From positions 310,001 to 374,000 of the forward strand of contig OZ246421.1 of NCBI GenBank assembly GCA_965231165.1: a stretch of DNA of 64,000 nt, read 5' to 3'. The DNA is from Micavibrio_C sp965231165. GTDB taxonomy: Bacteria > Pseudomonadota > Alphaproteobacteria > Micavibrionales > Micavibrionaceae. The notes below the pieces were generated by a model. The model saw nothing but the letters and a program-made list of their open reading frames with translations, was not told the DNA's origin and searched no databases. Shown here piece by piece: positions 1 through 8,802 of the stretch; position 1 is the first letter of the stretch, and each line of letters opens with the position of its first letter. The position numbers and the translations under genes are program-made.

Positions 1-55
1 GCGTAATCGGGATACAATAAAGGTAGAGATTATGACTACACAGGAAGGTTTAACC

Positions 56-217
56 ATGAAAAATCAAGAGAATCACGACGAAATCGCCGAACATACCGAC
101 CCGCTGGCCCGCCGCGTCAGCCGCGCCCGGATGGAACTGCGCGAGCGCGAAATCAGCCGCATCCTGAGCGCCCGCCCGCGCCTGCGCCGCCTTTCGACGA
201 CGGCGACGCGTCACTGA
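56..217 (+). CDS. Small basic protein of unknown function (53 aa)
   Basis: A short frame rich in Arg and Glu, with an acidic start followed by a basic, probably helical half (motif RRVSRARMELREREISRI). I chose the ATG at 56 because AGGAAGG sits 7 nt upstream. An earlier in-frame ATG at 32 also has a purine-rich stretch before it. The stop overlaps the 3' end of the convergent deacetylase gene by 7 nt. No family is recognised. The ribosome binding site makes it a plausible real gene, but its length keeps confidence moderate. Confidence 0.45.
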   Translation: MKNQENHDEIAEHTDPLARRVSRARMELREREISRILSARPRLRRLSTTATRH

Positions 218-1143
218 TCCATTAAACTCTTAAGGTGTGCGTCCACACCATCGCGGAGGGCGGCGAGGTTATAGCCGCCTTCAAGCACGGAAATGATCTT
301 CCCGCCGCCGCATTCGTTGGCGATTTTCATCAGCTCTGACGTTATCCAGCCGAAATCTTCTGTTTCTAGTTCGATCTGCGCCAGCGGGTCGTCTTTGTGC
401 GCGTCGAACCCGGCGGAGATCATCAGCAGGTCGGGGTTGAAGGCGCGTACGGCGGGGAAAATTTGTTGGCTGTAAATTTCACGGAAACGCGCTGAACCAT
501 CGCCTGCGCTCATGGGGAAATTGAGAATGCGGTTGGGGATATTGTCCTCAATCAATCCGGTGCCGGGATAAAGCGGCCATTGATGGGTGGAGGCATAAAA
601 CACATTCTCATGTTTACGCGTCATCGCATCCGAGCCGTTGCCGTGATGCACGTCGAAATCGACGATGGCGATTTTGTTCAGGCCGTTTGCTTGCGCATGC
701 AGGGCGCCGATGAAAATATTATTGAACAGACAAAAACCTTCGGCGTGATCGGGGAAGGCGTGATGTCCCGGCGGACGCACGGCGCAAAAGGCGCGGGTGG
801 CTTTTCCGGCGATGATATCTTCGACGGCCTGACAAACGGCACCCGCCGCCGTCAGGGCTGCTGACCATGAACCGGGTGATATCACGGTGTCATTATCCAG
901 ATAAGTCTGGCCGTGATCTGGAATCGATTCTTCGATCCGTTCGATATAACGCGAATCATGCGCCCGCCTGATCCATTTTAGCTCAGCTTCGTTGGGTGCA
1001 ATGCAGCGCAGATTTTTATAAGGGGGCTTGGCCAGCATAGACAAGACGGACTGCAGCCGTTCCGGTGATTCCGGGTGCCCGGAACCAGTCTGGTGTTCCA
1101 ACCCTTCGCGGGGTATATATAAGGACAGAGTCGTCATAATCAA
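211..1143 (-). CDS. Histone deacetylase family protein (class II / acetoin-utilisation type)
   Basis: A zinc-dependent deacylase of the HDAC/AcuC/acetylpolyamine amidohydrolase family, 310 aa, the usual length for a bacterial single-domain member. The order of motifs is complete. GHPESPERL near residue 22 is the N-terminal signature, RPPGHHA (123-129) carries the catalytic His pair, and VDFDVHHGNG (161-170) carries zinc ligands Asp164 and His166. SAGFDAH (243-249) carries the third ligand, Asp247, and GGYNL near 289 supplies the transition-state Tyr. There is no signal peptide, so it is cytoplasmic. The substrate cannot be told from sequence; acetylated lysine, polyamines and other acyl amides are all possible in this family. 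The start could be the ATG at 1143 or the one at 1137. It is divergent from the epimerase gene that begins 10 nt away, so the two probably share a promoter region. Confidence 0.93.
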   Translation of the reverse strand: MIMTTLSLYIPREGLEHQTGSGHPESPERLQSVLSMLAKPPYKNLRCIAPNEAELKWIRRAHDSRYIERIEESIPDHGQTYLDNDTVISPGSWSAALTAAGAVCQAVEDIIAGKATRAFCAVRPPGHHAFPDHAEGFCLFNNIFIGALHAQANGLNKIAIVDFDVHHGNGSDAMTRKHENVFYASTHQWPLYPGTGLIEDNIPNRILNFPMSAGDGSARFREIYSQQIFPAVRAFNPDLLMISAGFDAHKDDPLAQIELETEDFGWITSELMKIANECGGGKIISVLEGGYNLAALRDGVDAHLKSLMDQ

Positions 1144-1152
1144 TATTTATAA

Positions 1153-2424
1153 ATGAACCATAGCACGCATACAAATGTTGAATATCTGGCCCAGCGGCTG
1201 CTGCAGCGCTGGGTCCCGAAATGGTATGAAGCATTCCTCGATCCGGCAACGGGCGGCTTTTACGAGCGGCTGGGCAAGGGGTTCAAGCCGCGTTTTGTCG
1301 GCAATCGTCGTTTGCTGACGCAGTGCCGTCAACTGGCTATTTACAGTCATGCGGTGCGCGAGGTTTCGGGGCAATTCAGGCCTGATCTGAAAACACTTTA
1401 TGAAACGCTGGTGCGGAATTATTACGTTCCCGAAACGGGGGGCTGGCGCTTCAGTCTGGGCGATGACGGCAAGCCTGCCGATAACAGCTATGATCTTTAC
1501 TCACTGGCCTTCGTGATTTTCGGATTGTCGCATTATTACTGCGCGACGCAGGATGAACGCGCCCGGACGCATGCCCGCGATTTGCTGACTTTTATCGAGA
1601 ACAAATTCACGATGCCGGGCTTGCCGGGATATGCCGAGGCGCTGGATGAACATCTGAAGCCGCTGCAACGTACGCGCCGCCAGAATCCGCATATGCATTT
1701 GCTGGAGGCCTGTCTGTTTGCAGAAGAAACATGGGATGATCCGTGTTACCGCCAGATGTCGGATAGACTGATCGGCCTGTTTGATAAGTATTTTTACATT
1801 CCTGAGCGCAGTCTGCTGTGCGAGTTTTTTACGAACGATCTTAAACCCGATCCTGGTTGCGGGCACCGCGTCGAGCCGGGGCATTATTTTGAATGGGTGT
1901 GGCTGCTGAAAAAGCATGCGGCCCTGCGCGGTACGCCGATGTTGCATGACGATGCCTGTCTTGATTTGCTGACATGGGCGAACAAACATGGCTGGGACAA
2001 GGTTTACGGCGGCATTTTCGATGTGCTGACGCCCGAAGGCGTGGTGCTGACCGATACCAAACGCATCTGGCCGTTCGCGGAAGCGCTGAAAGCCAATGCG
2101 CTGATGATCGATACGTCCGGCGACCGCGACGCGATCAAGGCGCGCATGGCCGAGATGGTGCAGGTATTCCGCGAGAGTTATATGCAGGAACGCGGTTTCT
2201 GGGTGGAATGGCTGAGTCGTGATTTGACGCCCGCCACCGATTACATGCCGGGCACGACGCCCTATCATGTTTATTTCGGCATCATGGAAACACGCGCGGT
2301 TATTCATGCGCGTGGTCATTCCGTATCGCTGCGTTCCGGTGTCGGGGTGCAGCTCTATACATGGCGGCGCGATCTCTCGCGCAGCTTCCGCCAGATCAAA
2401 AGAAAACTTAAATTGACAGCCTAG
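1153..2424 (+). CDS. AGE-family epimerase/isomerase (N-acylglucosamine 2-epimerase fold)
   Basis: A 423-residue protein resembling the N-acylglucosamine 2-epimerase / mannose-6-phosphate isomerase-like family, which folds as an alpha6/alpha6 barrel. Matching features are WVPKWYEAFLDPATGGFYERL near the start, RRLLTQCRQLAIYSHA, NPHMHLLEACLF in the middle, EPGHYFEWVWLLKK carrying the conserved His and Glu, and KRIWPFAEALKA toward the end. These carry the aromatic and acid/base residues lining the barrel. It probably interconverts keto and aldo sugars or 2-epimers, but the substrate cannot be assigned. It is cytoplasmic and divergent from the deacetylase gene. Confidence 0.85.
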   Translation: MNHSTHTNVEYLAQRLLQRWVPKWYEAFLDPATGGFYERLGKGFKPRFVGNRRLLTQCRQLAIYSHAVREVSGQFRPDLKTLYETLVRNYYVPETGGWRFSLGDDGKPADNSYDLYSLAFVIFGLSHYYCATQDERARTHARDLLTFIENKFTMPGLPGYAEALDEHLKPLQRTRRQNPHMHLLEACLFAEETWDDPCYRQMSDRLIGLFDKYFYIPERSLLCEFFTNDLKPDPGCGHRVEPGHYFEWVWLLKKHAALRGTPMLHDDACLDLLTWANKHGWDKVYGGIFDVLTPEGVVLTDTKRIWPFAEALKANALMIDTSGDRDAIKARMAEMVQVFRESYMQERGFWVEWLSRDLTPATDYMPGTTPYHVYFGIMETRAVIHARGHSVSLRSGVGVQLYTWRRDLSRSFRQIKRKLKLTA

Positions 2425-2427
2425 GCC

Positions 2428-3525
2428 TTATTGCTTTTCGACACTGCCGTCCGCTTTGATGCGGATGACTTGTGTCGGCGGCGGTGCGTACGGATTGGCA
2501 ATCGCGGGTGTAACCGTTGCGGCTGCCGGATCTGCTACGACTGGTGTCGCGGCGGCACTGCCATCGGTTGTGGCCGGTGCTGCTTCAGGAGCAACTGGTG
2601 CCGCTGCTGGTGCGGTTGTCGTTTCTGACGCAGGTGTTGCTGTCGCAGGCGCGGCAGGTGTTTCCGGCGTTGCTGTTACAGACGGGGCAACAGGTCCGGC
2701 CACGGGCGCTGTGGCTTCCGGCGTTGTTGCTGTTGTAGTCTCTGTTGCTGCGGGTTCTGTCGTCGGTGTGGCTGTTACGGGTTCCACTTTCGCGGCTTCT
2801 ACAGCGGGTTCTTCTTTCTTCGGCGCTTTTTTAGCGACTTTCTTTTTCGGTTTTGGTTTTTCTTCTACGACCGGCGCTGCTTCTGCAACGGGCTGGTTTG
2901 CCATCATGCGGCTATAGTTCAGTTCGTCGTCTGTCAGCTGAAAGCCGATAAGGATTTCATAACCGGCGGCGGACATTTTCTCGCGCAGCGGAATAACCTG
3001 ACGGATATTTTCTTTCTGTGTAATCGCTGTTTCATCACCATCGTAACGAATGGTGGCCGCGAAGACTTCTTTCGAAAGGATTTCGCCTGTGGGTGTGGTT
3101 ACCGCGATGAAATAAGGATAGGCGAAGCTGTGGCTTTCTGTTTTCCAGCTGGTCGCTTTGGGGCCGATCTGGCCATCGAAGGTCAGGGTGAGATCAACGG
3201 CAACGGTTTTTTCGTTCAGGCTGCATGTCGATTCCATGTTGCTGAGCGTGATGCTGGAAATTTTTGTGCCGGGTGTGGGGGCTGACGGCGTTTCGAACTG
3301 GGTCAGGTTTTTCAGGTCATCGACAATGGCCACCTGCGGGCAGTCGGCAGCGCTGGCCAGTGTGACGGCATCTGGTGCTTTTTCTGCTTCATCGGAGTCG
3401 CCGAAATAGGGGAAGTCGATGGATGACATTTTATCGCGGGCGGTTTGCATGCTCTCGCAACCGCTCAGGCCCAGGGCCAGAACAGAAAAAGTGCCGACAA
3501 AAAGTACGTTGCGGATTGTGCGCAT
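2428..3525 (-). CDS. Lipoprotein with a long Ala/Pro/Thr-rich C-terminal tail
   Basis: From the ATG at 3525 (365 aa, GAGGCG about 9 nt upstream) the protein begins with a lipoprotein signal ending in GLSGC, lipidated Cys at residue 23, so it should be membrane-anchored and face the periplasm. Residues about 60-210 form a folded-looking domain with no recognised family. A Lys-rich patch (KPKPKKKVAKKAPKK) follows, then roughly 120 residues of Ala, Pro, Thr, Val and Glu that look disordered and could span the periplasm. The frame ends 3 nt from the convergent epimerase gene. The function is unknown. A TTG at 3543 is a weaker alternative start. Confidence 0.75.
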   Translation of the reverse strand: MRTIRNVLFVGTFSVLALGLSGCESMQTARDKMSSIDFPYFGDSDEAEKAPDAVTLASAADCPQVAIVDDLKNLTQFETPSAPTPGTKISSITLSNMESTCSLNEKTVAVDLTLTFDGQIGPKATSWKTESHSFAYPYFIAVTTPTGEILSKEVFAATIRYDGDETAITQKENIRQVIPLREKMSAAGYEILIGFQLTDDELNYSRMMANQPVAEAAPVVEEKPKPKKKVAKKAPKKEEPAVEAAKVEPVTATPTTEPAATETTTATTPEATAPVAGPVAPSVTATPETPAAPATATPASETTTAPAAAPVAPEAAPATTDGSAAATPVVADPAAATVTPAIANPYAPPPTQVIRIKADGSVEKQ

Positions 3526-3655
3526 GGTGGTGTTTCGCCTCAAAAAAGTTCCTTAGAATTGAATGGGATGACCATAAAATAGGCAGCCTTCCGGCGCAAG
3601 GGCTGTTCTCACCGAAATGCTGGCTTTTCCCATGGCTGTGATTTATATAAAACCC

Positions 3656-4615
3656 ATGATGAACAATCAGGAAAAACAAGACCTTACCATCCTGCTGGCT
3701 GCGCCCCGCGGCTTTTGCGCCGGGGTCGATCGGGCCATTCAGATCGTCGAACTGGCGCTGGTTAAATACGGCGCGCCGGTCTATGTGCGGCACGAGATTG
3801 TCCATAATCGCTATGTGGTCGATGGGCTGAAGGACAAAGGGGCTGTTTTCGTCGAGGAACTGGATGAAATTCCCGATGATGGCCGTCCGGTGATTTTCTC
3901 GGCGCACGGTGTGCCCAAGGCCGTGCCCGATACCGCGAAACAGCGCGAGATGTTTTTTATCGATGCAACTTGCCCGCTGGTGAGCAAGGTGCACCGCGAG
4001 GCCGAACGTCACGCCAAAAATGGCCGCCAGATTATCCTGATCGGGCATCAGGGCCATCCGGAAGTGATCGGTACGATGGGGCAGTTGCCGCCCGGTGCTG
4101 TGGTACTGATCGAAACGGTTGAGGATGTCGCCAGTCTTCAGGTGGCCGATGAAAATAATCTGGCCTATTGCACACAGACCACATTGTCGGTCGATGATAC
4201 CGCTGCCGTTGTGGCGGCATTAAAAGAACGGTTCCCGACGATTGAAGGCCCGCACAAGGAAGATATCTGCTACGCCACCACCAACCGTCAGGCGGCGGTG
4301 AAGGCGATTGCCGCAAAATGTTCGGCATTGCTGGTGATTGGGGCGCCGAATTCATCCAATTCCAACCGTTTGGTCGAGGTCGCTAAAAATCACGGCTGCG
4401 ACAAGGCGTTACTGGTGCAGCGCGCTTCGGACATCGACTGGAACTGGTTTGATGGTGTAAATGTGTTGGGCCTGACAGCAGGCGCTTCGGCACCGGACGT
4501 GCTGATCGATGAAGTGATCAATGCCGCGAAAGAACGCTTCCATGTCAAGGTTGAAGAAGTGCGCATCGTCGATGAAAATGTGACGTTCAAAGTGCCAGGG
4601 GTGCTGGCGGCTTGA
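3656..4615 (+). CDS. ispH: 4-hydroxy-3-methylbut-2-enyl diphosphate reductase IspH
   Basis: The last enzyme of the MEP pathway, reducing HMBPP to isopentenyl and dimethylallyl diphosphate with a 4Fe-4S cluster. All three cluster cysteines are visible in their usual settings: RGFCAGVDRA near the start, DATCPLVSKVH near residue 100, and the ICYATTNRQ segment near 200. The substrate-binding SAHG, GHQGHPEVIG and NSSNSNRL motifs are also present. At 319 aa from the ATG at 3656 it has normal length. The frame is open back to 3617, and the start is uncertain because no strong ribosome binding site is seen. It begins the ispH, thrB, rnhA order typical of alphaproteobacteria, here interrupted by one extra gene and two inverted repeats. 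Confidence 0.97.
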   Translation: MMNNQEKQDLTILLAAPRGFCAGVDRAIQIVELALVKYGAPVYVRHEIVHNRYVVDGLKDKGAVFVEELDEIPDDGRPVIFSAHGVPKAVPDTAKQREMFFIDATCPLVSKVHREAERHAKNGRQIILIGHQGHPEVIGTMGQLPPGAVVLIETVEDVASLQVADENNLAYCTQTTLSVDDTAAVVAALKERFPTIEGPHKEDICYATTNRQAAVKAIAAKCSALLVIGAPNSSNSNRLVEVAKNHGCDKALLVQRASDIDWNWFDGVNVLGLTAGASAPDVLIDEVINAAKERFHVKVEEVRIVDENVTFKVPGVLAA

Positions 4616-4620
4616 ATAAT

Positions 4621-4693
4621 TGTCATTCTGAGGGCGTAGCCCGAAGAATCTCAGGCCAAAAGATGAGATCCTTCGCTGGCGCTCAGGATGACA
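4621..4693. repeat. GTCATCC-type inverted repeat, copy A
   Basis: An imperfect inverted repeat: the left arm starts TGTCATTCTGAGGGCG, and the right arm is the reverse complement, ending GCGCTCAGGATGACA. The inner arms share the GAAG-ATCTCA core. It fills the gap between ispH and the next gene and can fold into one long hairpin. It belongs to the same subfamily as the copy at 18923-19003. Confidence 0.8.
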
Positions 4694-4703
4694 AGAGATG
4701 GTG

Positions 4704-5177
4704 TCAGGGCTTCAATTCCTGCCCTGACAATTGCGACATGTAAGCCACGAAGTCGGCGTCTTCACCTTGCATCAGCAGGGGCAGGGCGGATTGAAAGTTC
4801 GGTTTTCTCAGCCAGTCTTTAATATAATCAACCCATGAGTTCCACATCCGGCGGTATTCCGGATCATCTTCGCCGTGCAGCAAGATGAAGCTTCTCTCGA
4901 ACAGCGACACGACCATCTCGTACAGAATGTACTGGCGGCGGGCGTCTTCTGGGTCGTAAATCGGGGTGTTGTGCAGATCAATCTCGGGGAAGTGGAACAG
5001 CTTGTCCTGAATCTCCGTATAGTGAGCCATCAGCTTGTCGTAAATTTCCTGCTGCTCGATACGGCGCTCTTTACGTTCCTGATGAACGAAGATCACGATG
5101 GCGAACGGAATACCGAATACCGTGGCGATATAACTCGCCATCTCCATCCATTCCAGAAATGATCCTATGCCTAACAT
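4704..5177 (-). CDS. Membrane-anchored protein of unknown function
   Basis: 157 aa from the ATG at 5177, with AGGA 8 nt upstream. One hydrophobic segment (about residues 12-31, ASYIATVFGIPFAIVIFV) is followed by a basic stretch (HQERKERRIEQQE) and a helical, acidic, probably cytoplasmic domain. The topology suggests an N-out or N-in single-pass anchor. No family is recognised beyond a general resemblance to small membrane-tethered helical proteins. It lies antisense between ispH and thrB, bounded on both sides by GTCATCC-type repeats, so it looks like a later addition to a conserved gene order. Confidence 0.65.
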   Translation of the reverse strand: MLGIGSFLEWMEMASYIATVFGIPFAIVIFVHQERKERRIEQQEIYDKLMAHYTEIQDKLFHFPEIDLHNTPIYDPEDARRQYILYEMVVSLFERSFILLHGEDDPEYRRMWNSWVDYIKDWLRKPNFQSALPLLMQGEDADFVAYMSQLSGQELKP

Positions 5178-5204
5178 GGCGCTATCCTGCCACAATATTC
5201 CCCT

Positions 5205-5284
5205 TTTGTCATCCCGAGCGAAGCTGAGGGATCCGCCCCGGTCGAAGCTTGCTAAGATCCCTCGGCTTCGCTCGGGATGACAAA
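5205..5284. repeat. GTCATCC-type inverted repeat, copy B
   Basis: Long inverted repeat with outer arms TTTGTCATCCCGAGCGAAGC and its reverse complement ending CGCTCGGGATGACAAA, plus inner GAGGGATC/GATCCCTC arms. It lies in the gap before thrB and may act as a transcribed hairpin. Confidence 0.85.
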
Positions 5285-5337
5285 TTTAAGAGAAATCTCA
5301 TCTTGACCCCGTTACGATTCATCCTTTCTAATAACCT

Positions 5338-6291
5338 ATGGCCGTATTCACCCCCCTTGATGAAGCACAGATTCGTAATCTTCTCGCCCGTTACAATGTC
5401 GGCGATTATGTCAGCCATGAAGGTATTCTGGACGGGGTGGAGAATTCCAATTTTCATGTTTATACCAATCGCACCCATCTGGTGCTGACGGTGTTTGAAG
5501 ACCGGACGAACGTGGCCGACCTGCCGTTCTTTTTTGCCTATACCGATCATCTGGTGGGGATGGGAATTCCTTGTCCGGGGCCGATTCTGACGAATGCGCA
5601 TGAAGCCTCCGTGCTGGCCGGGGAAAAGCGGGCGGCGCTGTTTCCGTTCCTTGAGGGGCGGTCGCTGACTATTTCCGAACTGCAAGCCGAACATTGTGCC
5701 GACCTTGGCCGCTTTGTGGCGCGCATGCATCTGGCGGTGGGGGATTTCACAATGGAACGTGAAAACGCACTTTCGCTTGCAGGCTGGCAAAGGCTCGCGG
5801 ATAAAATCCGCGACCGCGCCGACAGTGTGCAGGCCGGACTGGCGCGGATGGTTGATGATGAACTGGCATGGTTGGCACAGCATTGGCCGCGTTATCTGCC
5901 GCGCGGCGCCACGCATCTTGATATATTCCCCGATAATGTCTTTTTTCGTGACGATAAAGTCAGCGCGATTATCGATTTCTATTTTTCGGCAACGGATATG
6001 CTGGCTTATGATCTGGCCATTGTTATCAATGCGTGGTGCTTTGATAAGGATTTCCGTTTCCGCGCTGATTGCTATCAAGCATTACTCGCGGGGTATGAAT
6101 CCATCAGGGCGCTATCGCCTGCGGAAAAGGATGCGCTGCCGGTTTTGTTGCGCGGGGCGTCTGTGCGGTTCCTGATGACGCGTCTGCATGACTGGGTGTT
6201 CCATGATTCCGGGAGTTTTGTGAAGCCGCATGATCCTCTGGCTTATCTGGCGCGCCTGCAATTTCATCAGACCGAAAGGCTGGTGGCATGA
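5338..6291 (+). CDS. thrB: Homoserine kinase ThrB (aminoglycoside-phosphotransferase fold)
   Basis: Phosphorylates homoserine in threonine synthesis. This is the alphaproteobacterial APH-like ThrB, not the GHMP-type kinase of enterobacteria. At 317 aa it has normal length. The motifs are the N-terminal VSHEGILDGVENSNFHV nucleotide-contacting loop, the Brenner-like THLDIFPDNVFF (about residues 196-207) with the catalytic Asp, and IIDFYFS with the metal-binding Asp. Its TGA overlaps the rnhA start codon (ATGA), so the two genes are translationally coupled. Confidence 0.95.
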   Translation: MAVFTPLDEAQIRNLLARYNVGDYVSHEGILDGVENSNFHVYTNRTHLVLTVFEDRTNVADLPFFFAYTDHLVGMGIPCPGPILTNAHEASVLAGEKRAALFPFLEGRSLTISELQAEHCADLGRFVARMHLAVGDFTMERENALSLAGWQRLADKIRDRADSVQAGLARMVDDELAWLAQHWPRYLPRGATHLDIFPDNVFFRDDKVSAIIDFYFSATDMLAYDLAIVINAWCFDKDFRFRADCYQALLAGYESIRALSPAEKDALPVLLRGASVRFLMTRLHDWVFHDSGSFVKPHDPLAYLARLQFHQTERLVA

Positions 6292-6719
6292 GTGCAGCAC
6301 CCAAGCATGTCGAAATTTACACGGACGGCGCCTGCAGCGGCAATCCCGGCCCCGGCGGCTGGGGGACGATCCTGCGCTGGAACGGGCATGAGAAAGAGCT
6401 GTCCGGCGGCGAACGGGAAACGACCAATAACCGCATGGAATTGCTGGCGGTTATTCGCGGACTGGAGGCGTTATCGCGCCGCTGCCAAATCGATCTTTAT
6501 ACCGACAGCCAGTATGTGCAAAAGGGCGTGACGGAATGGATGGCGGGCTGGAAAAAAAAGGGCTGGCCCGAGCGGATCAAAAACCAGGACCTCTGGAAAG
6601 AGCTGGATGAACTGCTGAAAAAGCACGATGTCCGGCTGCACTGGGTACGGGGTCATGATGGCCACCCTGAGAACGAGCGGGCGGATGCTTTAGCCCGCGC
6701 GGCTGTGCCGCGTAAGTAA
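6288..6719 (+). CDS. rnhA: Ribonuclease HI
   Basis: Cleaves the RNA strand of RNA-DNA hybrids. At 143 aa it is a typical single-domain bacterial RNase HI. The catalytic carboxylates are in place: IYTDGACSGNPGPGGWG (Asp near residue 12), NNRMELLAV (Glu near 49), LYTDSQYV (Asp near 71), and the C-terminal GHDGHPENERADALA with the catalytic His and final Asp. The basic protrusion WKKKGWPERIKNQDLW is also conserved. Its start overlaps the thrB stop. Confidence 0.97.
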   Translation: MSAAPKHVEIYTDGACSGNPGPGGWGTILRWNGHEKELSGGERETTNNRMELLAVIRGLEALSRRCQIDLYTDSQYVQKGVTEWMAGWKKKGWPERIKNQDLWKELDELLKKHDVRLHWVRGHDGHPENERADALARAAVPRK

Positions 6720-6768
6720 GCCGCTCTTTTTCTTGTAATTTTCCGTAATTCATGGCAATTTGAGCGCC

Positions 6769-7944
6769 ATGGCCACAGAAGTTAAGATACTCCGCAGTCT
6801 GGACGACGAATTCGCCGCGCGCAGCCTGCGCGATGCCGGGGCTGCCCTTATATCCTGCGCTGCCAACCCGCTTGATCTTCGTCCGGCGGTTGATGGCATC
6901 ATGGCACGTATCGAGGCCGTCAGCGCGGGCTTACGTGCGGGGCAGAAGCTGGTGGTTCTGGTGGGGGAAACGCATTTTCTTGCCAGCCACAGGATGCTAC
7001 AGGCGCAATTGATCGCGCGCCTTCATGAAAAAGAATTATCGGGCAAGGGAAATAGTTTTGCAGTTGGTGTGGAGCTTCCACACAATTTCATGGCTTTAAA
7101 GCTGTCTGATATGAAATTGTCGTCATTATCTCCGGCTGTGCAGAGACACTTTGATCGTCATATGGGCAGTGCAGGGCTTATCAGTGCCTTTCTTGACGAC
7201 AATCCTCTGATCGCGGCACCACAGAGTAAATCATTCCTGCTGAACACGATTGGGGCGCGCGGCATATCGTTACGTTTCCATGATGTCGCCGTACGATATG
7301 AAACACAGGATTCTATAGGTGGCGTACCCTGTCTGGACGACAGGGATGATGCGACACGTGCTCTGATAGAGACCTCAGATACTTCGGACATGCCTGAGGG
7401 GCATATTTTTTGCGGAGATTTTCCGGGTATGAATCTGCGTAATAAATTTATGGCAGAGAATGTGGCTGCGCATATGAAGGCGATAGATGCTGATGTTTAT
7501 ATTCATATGGCAGGTTCGGCGCACTTGCTGGGAGATTGTTCTGAAGGGGTTTCTTACGAGAAAAGCCTGCATAACCTGCTGACCGCCGAAGGGCATGCCG
7601 TTCTGAGCGTTCTGCCCATAGAGGGCGGGCCATTCGGTATGAATCATTGGTGGAGTTCCATGCTGTCAGATACGGCACGTGATTCCGGATTGCCTGATAC
7701 GATTGTCGTCACCGATATGGCACGGAAACGGCTCATTTCCGGTGATGCCGACGAAGAACGCCAGATGATTAAAAATATCCTCACGCAATCGAACGCACAT
7801 GATATTGCGCGACCCGCGCAGCAGAAGGACTGGAAACGTCAGCTTACGCGCTTTAAAACCGATCTGCCGCACTGGATTGATGAAGCAAAGAAATCGTACC
7901 GACGAGAATTGCTGACTCATTCTGTCACACCCTGCGTAAAATAA
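6769..7944 (+). CDS. Tiki/ChaN-superfamily-like protein (putative metal-dependent hydrolase or haem-uptake type)
   Basis: 391 aa from the ATG at 6769. I see the paired motifs of the Tiki/TraB/ChaN/EreA group: VLVGETHFLASHRMLQ (GETH, near residue 68), a following GVELPHN with the conserved Glu, and a second GxxH in MAGSAHLLGD about 170 residues later. There is no signal peptide. In known relatives these His and Glu residues bind metal or act in peptide or ester hydrolysis. The remaining sequence is not close to any member I recognise, and the last 90 residues (RKRLISGDADEERQM onward) look lineage-specific. It follows rnhA on the same strand after 49 nt. A specific activity should not be assumed. 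Confidence 0.55.
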   Translation: MATEVKILRSLDDEFAARSLRDAGAALISCAANPLDLRPAVDGIMARIEAVSAGLRAGQKLVVLVGETHFLASHRMLQAQLIARLHEKELSGKGNSFAVGVELPHNFMALKLSDMKLSSLSPAVQRHFDRHMGSAGLISAFLDDNPLIAAPQSKSFLLNTIGARGISLRFHDVAVRYETQDSIGGVPCLDDRDDATRALIETSDTSDMPEGHIFCGDFPGMNLRNKFMAENVAAHMKAIDADVYIHMAGSAHLLGDCSEGVSYEKSLHNLLTAEGHAVLSVLPIEGGPFGMNHWWSSMLSDTARDSGLPDTIVVTDMARKRLISGDADEERQMIKNILTQSNAHDIARPAQQKDWKRQLTRFKTDLPHWIDEAKKSYRRELLTHSVTPCVK

Positions 7945-8229
7945 TCTTTGCAGGTATCCTGCGCGCGCATGATACCCCTTTAGGCGAATCGATTCCCTGC
8001 CTGCGATACCCTAGTATCTATCGTCAATGCCCCCTTTCTCACGTTTTTGTGGACGACTCTGTCTTATCCACAAGCTTGAGGGGGTGATTCCGGAAAGAGG
8101 CGGGAATTTTAAGATTCCCTTAAACCTTTACCGCGAAGCTGGGGTCATAGAGTTGAACAAAGGCCGAAATACAAGAGCCATAACCCGCTGGAGATGCTGA
8201 GCAGAGCGTTTCCGGCACAGGAGGATCAC
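7945..8229. other. Intergenic region with one consensus DnaA box
   Basis: No gene seen. It holds an exact TTATCCACA at 8064-8072 and two near-repeats of GATACCC (around 7970 and 8006). It ends with an AGGAGG ribosome binding site at 8219-8224 for the next gene. Confidence 0.4.
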
Positions 8230-8721
8230 ATGCGATACGAACACTTCGACAGATACTGGGTTGAAAATCTCGGGGGCGATCACAGCGAATTTATTTATAA
8301 CAAGGAACAGATCACGCTGCCGCTGCCGCCCGCGATGGCGGCGGACTCCCGCTTTGAAATGGAGATATATGCGCGGTTCATGCGTCACCTGCGCCATGTG
8401 CCGAACAGCCGGATGGAAATTAAAATCCTGTCCGCTATCCAGTTTACGGCGGACATCATGGACCACGGCGATGCACTGGTCGCCAAAACCCTCGTCGATC
8501 TGGGCTTACGTGCGCCGCGCAAGGCATTCCCGGTGACGTTTCTGGATTTTGCCGACAAATGCGTACAACGCCGCGACTGGTCGGGGGCGGCATCGTCGAT
8601 GCCACCGGCTACGGTGCTGGCGCTCAAAGAACATTGGGACCATATCGGTGAGAACAGGTTTGCAACAGCCGGGCGTGCCCACTATGCCGTTTTCAACGAA
8701 AACTTCTACGTGCGGGCATAA
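8230..8721 (+). CDS. Unknown protein (163 aa)
   Basis: The start is fixed by AGGAGG 5 nt before the ATG at 8230. The sequence is soluble and mostly helical, beginning MRYEHFDRYWVENLGG, with no signal peptide, membrane segment or cysteine pair that suggests a role. No family is recognised. A strong rho-independent terminator at 8759-8790 follows, so it is probably a single-gene transcript. Confidence 0.65.
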   Translation: MRYEHFDRYWVENLGGDHSEFIYNKEQITLPLPPAMAADSRFEMEIYARFMRHLRHVPNSRMEIKILSAIQFTADIMDHGDALVAKTLVDLGLRAPRKAFPVTFLDFADKCVQRRDWSGAASSMPPATVLALKEHWDHIGENRFATAGRAHYAVFNENFYVRA

Positions 8722-8758
8722 CGCTTCGGGACAGAAGGTGTGTGGTTTCCTGCCCTGA

Positions 8759-8790
8759 GAGGAACGGCGTTTGTGCCGTTCCTCTTTTTT
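8759..8790 (+). terminator. Rho-independent terminator after the 8230 gene
   Basis: A perfect 10-bp stem, GAGGAACGGC / GCCGTTCCTC, with a 6-nt loop is followed directly by a run of T (8785-8790). It points along the plus strand, toward the convergent PBP gene. Confidence 0.9.
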
Positions 8791-8802
8791 ATTTCGGCTC
8801 TT

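Noticed and set aside
2431..2917. Gly/Ala/Val-rich frames antisense to the lipoprotein tail
   Set aside because: They arise from the low-complexity Ala/Pro/Thr coding tail read in reverse.
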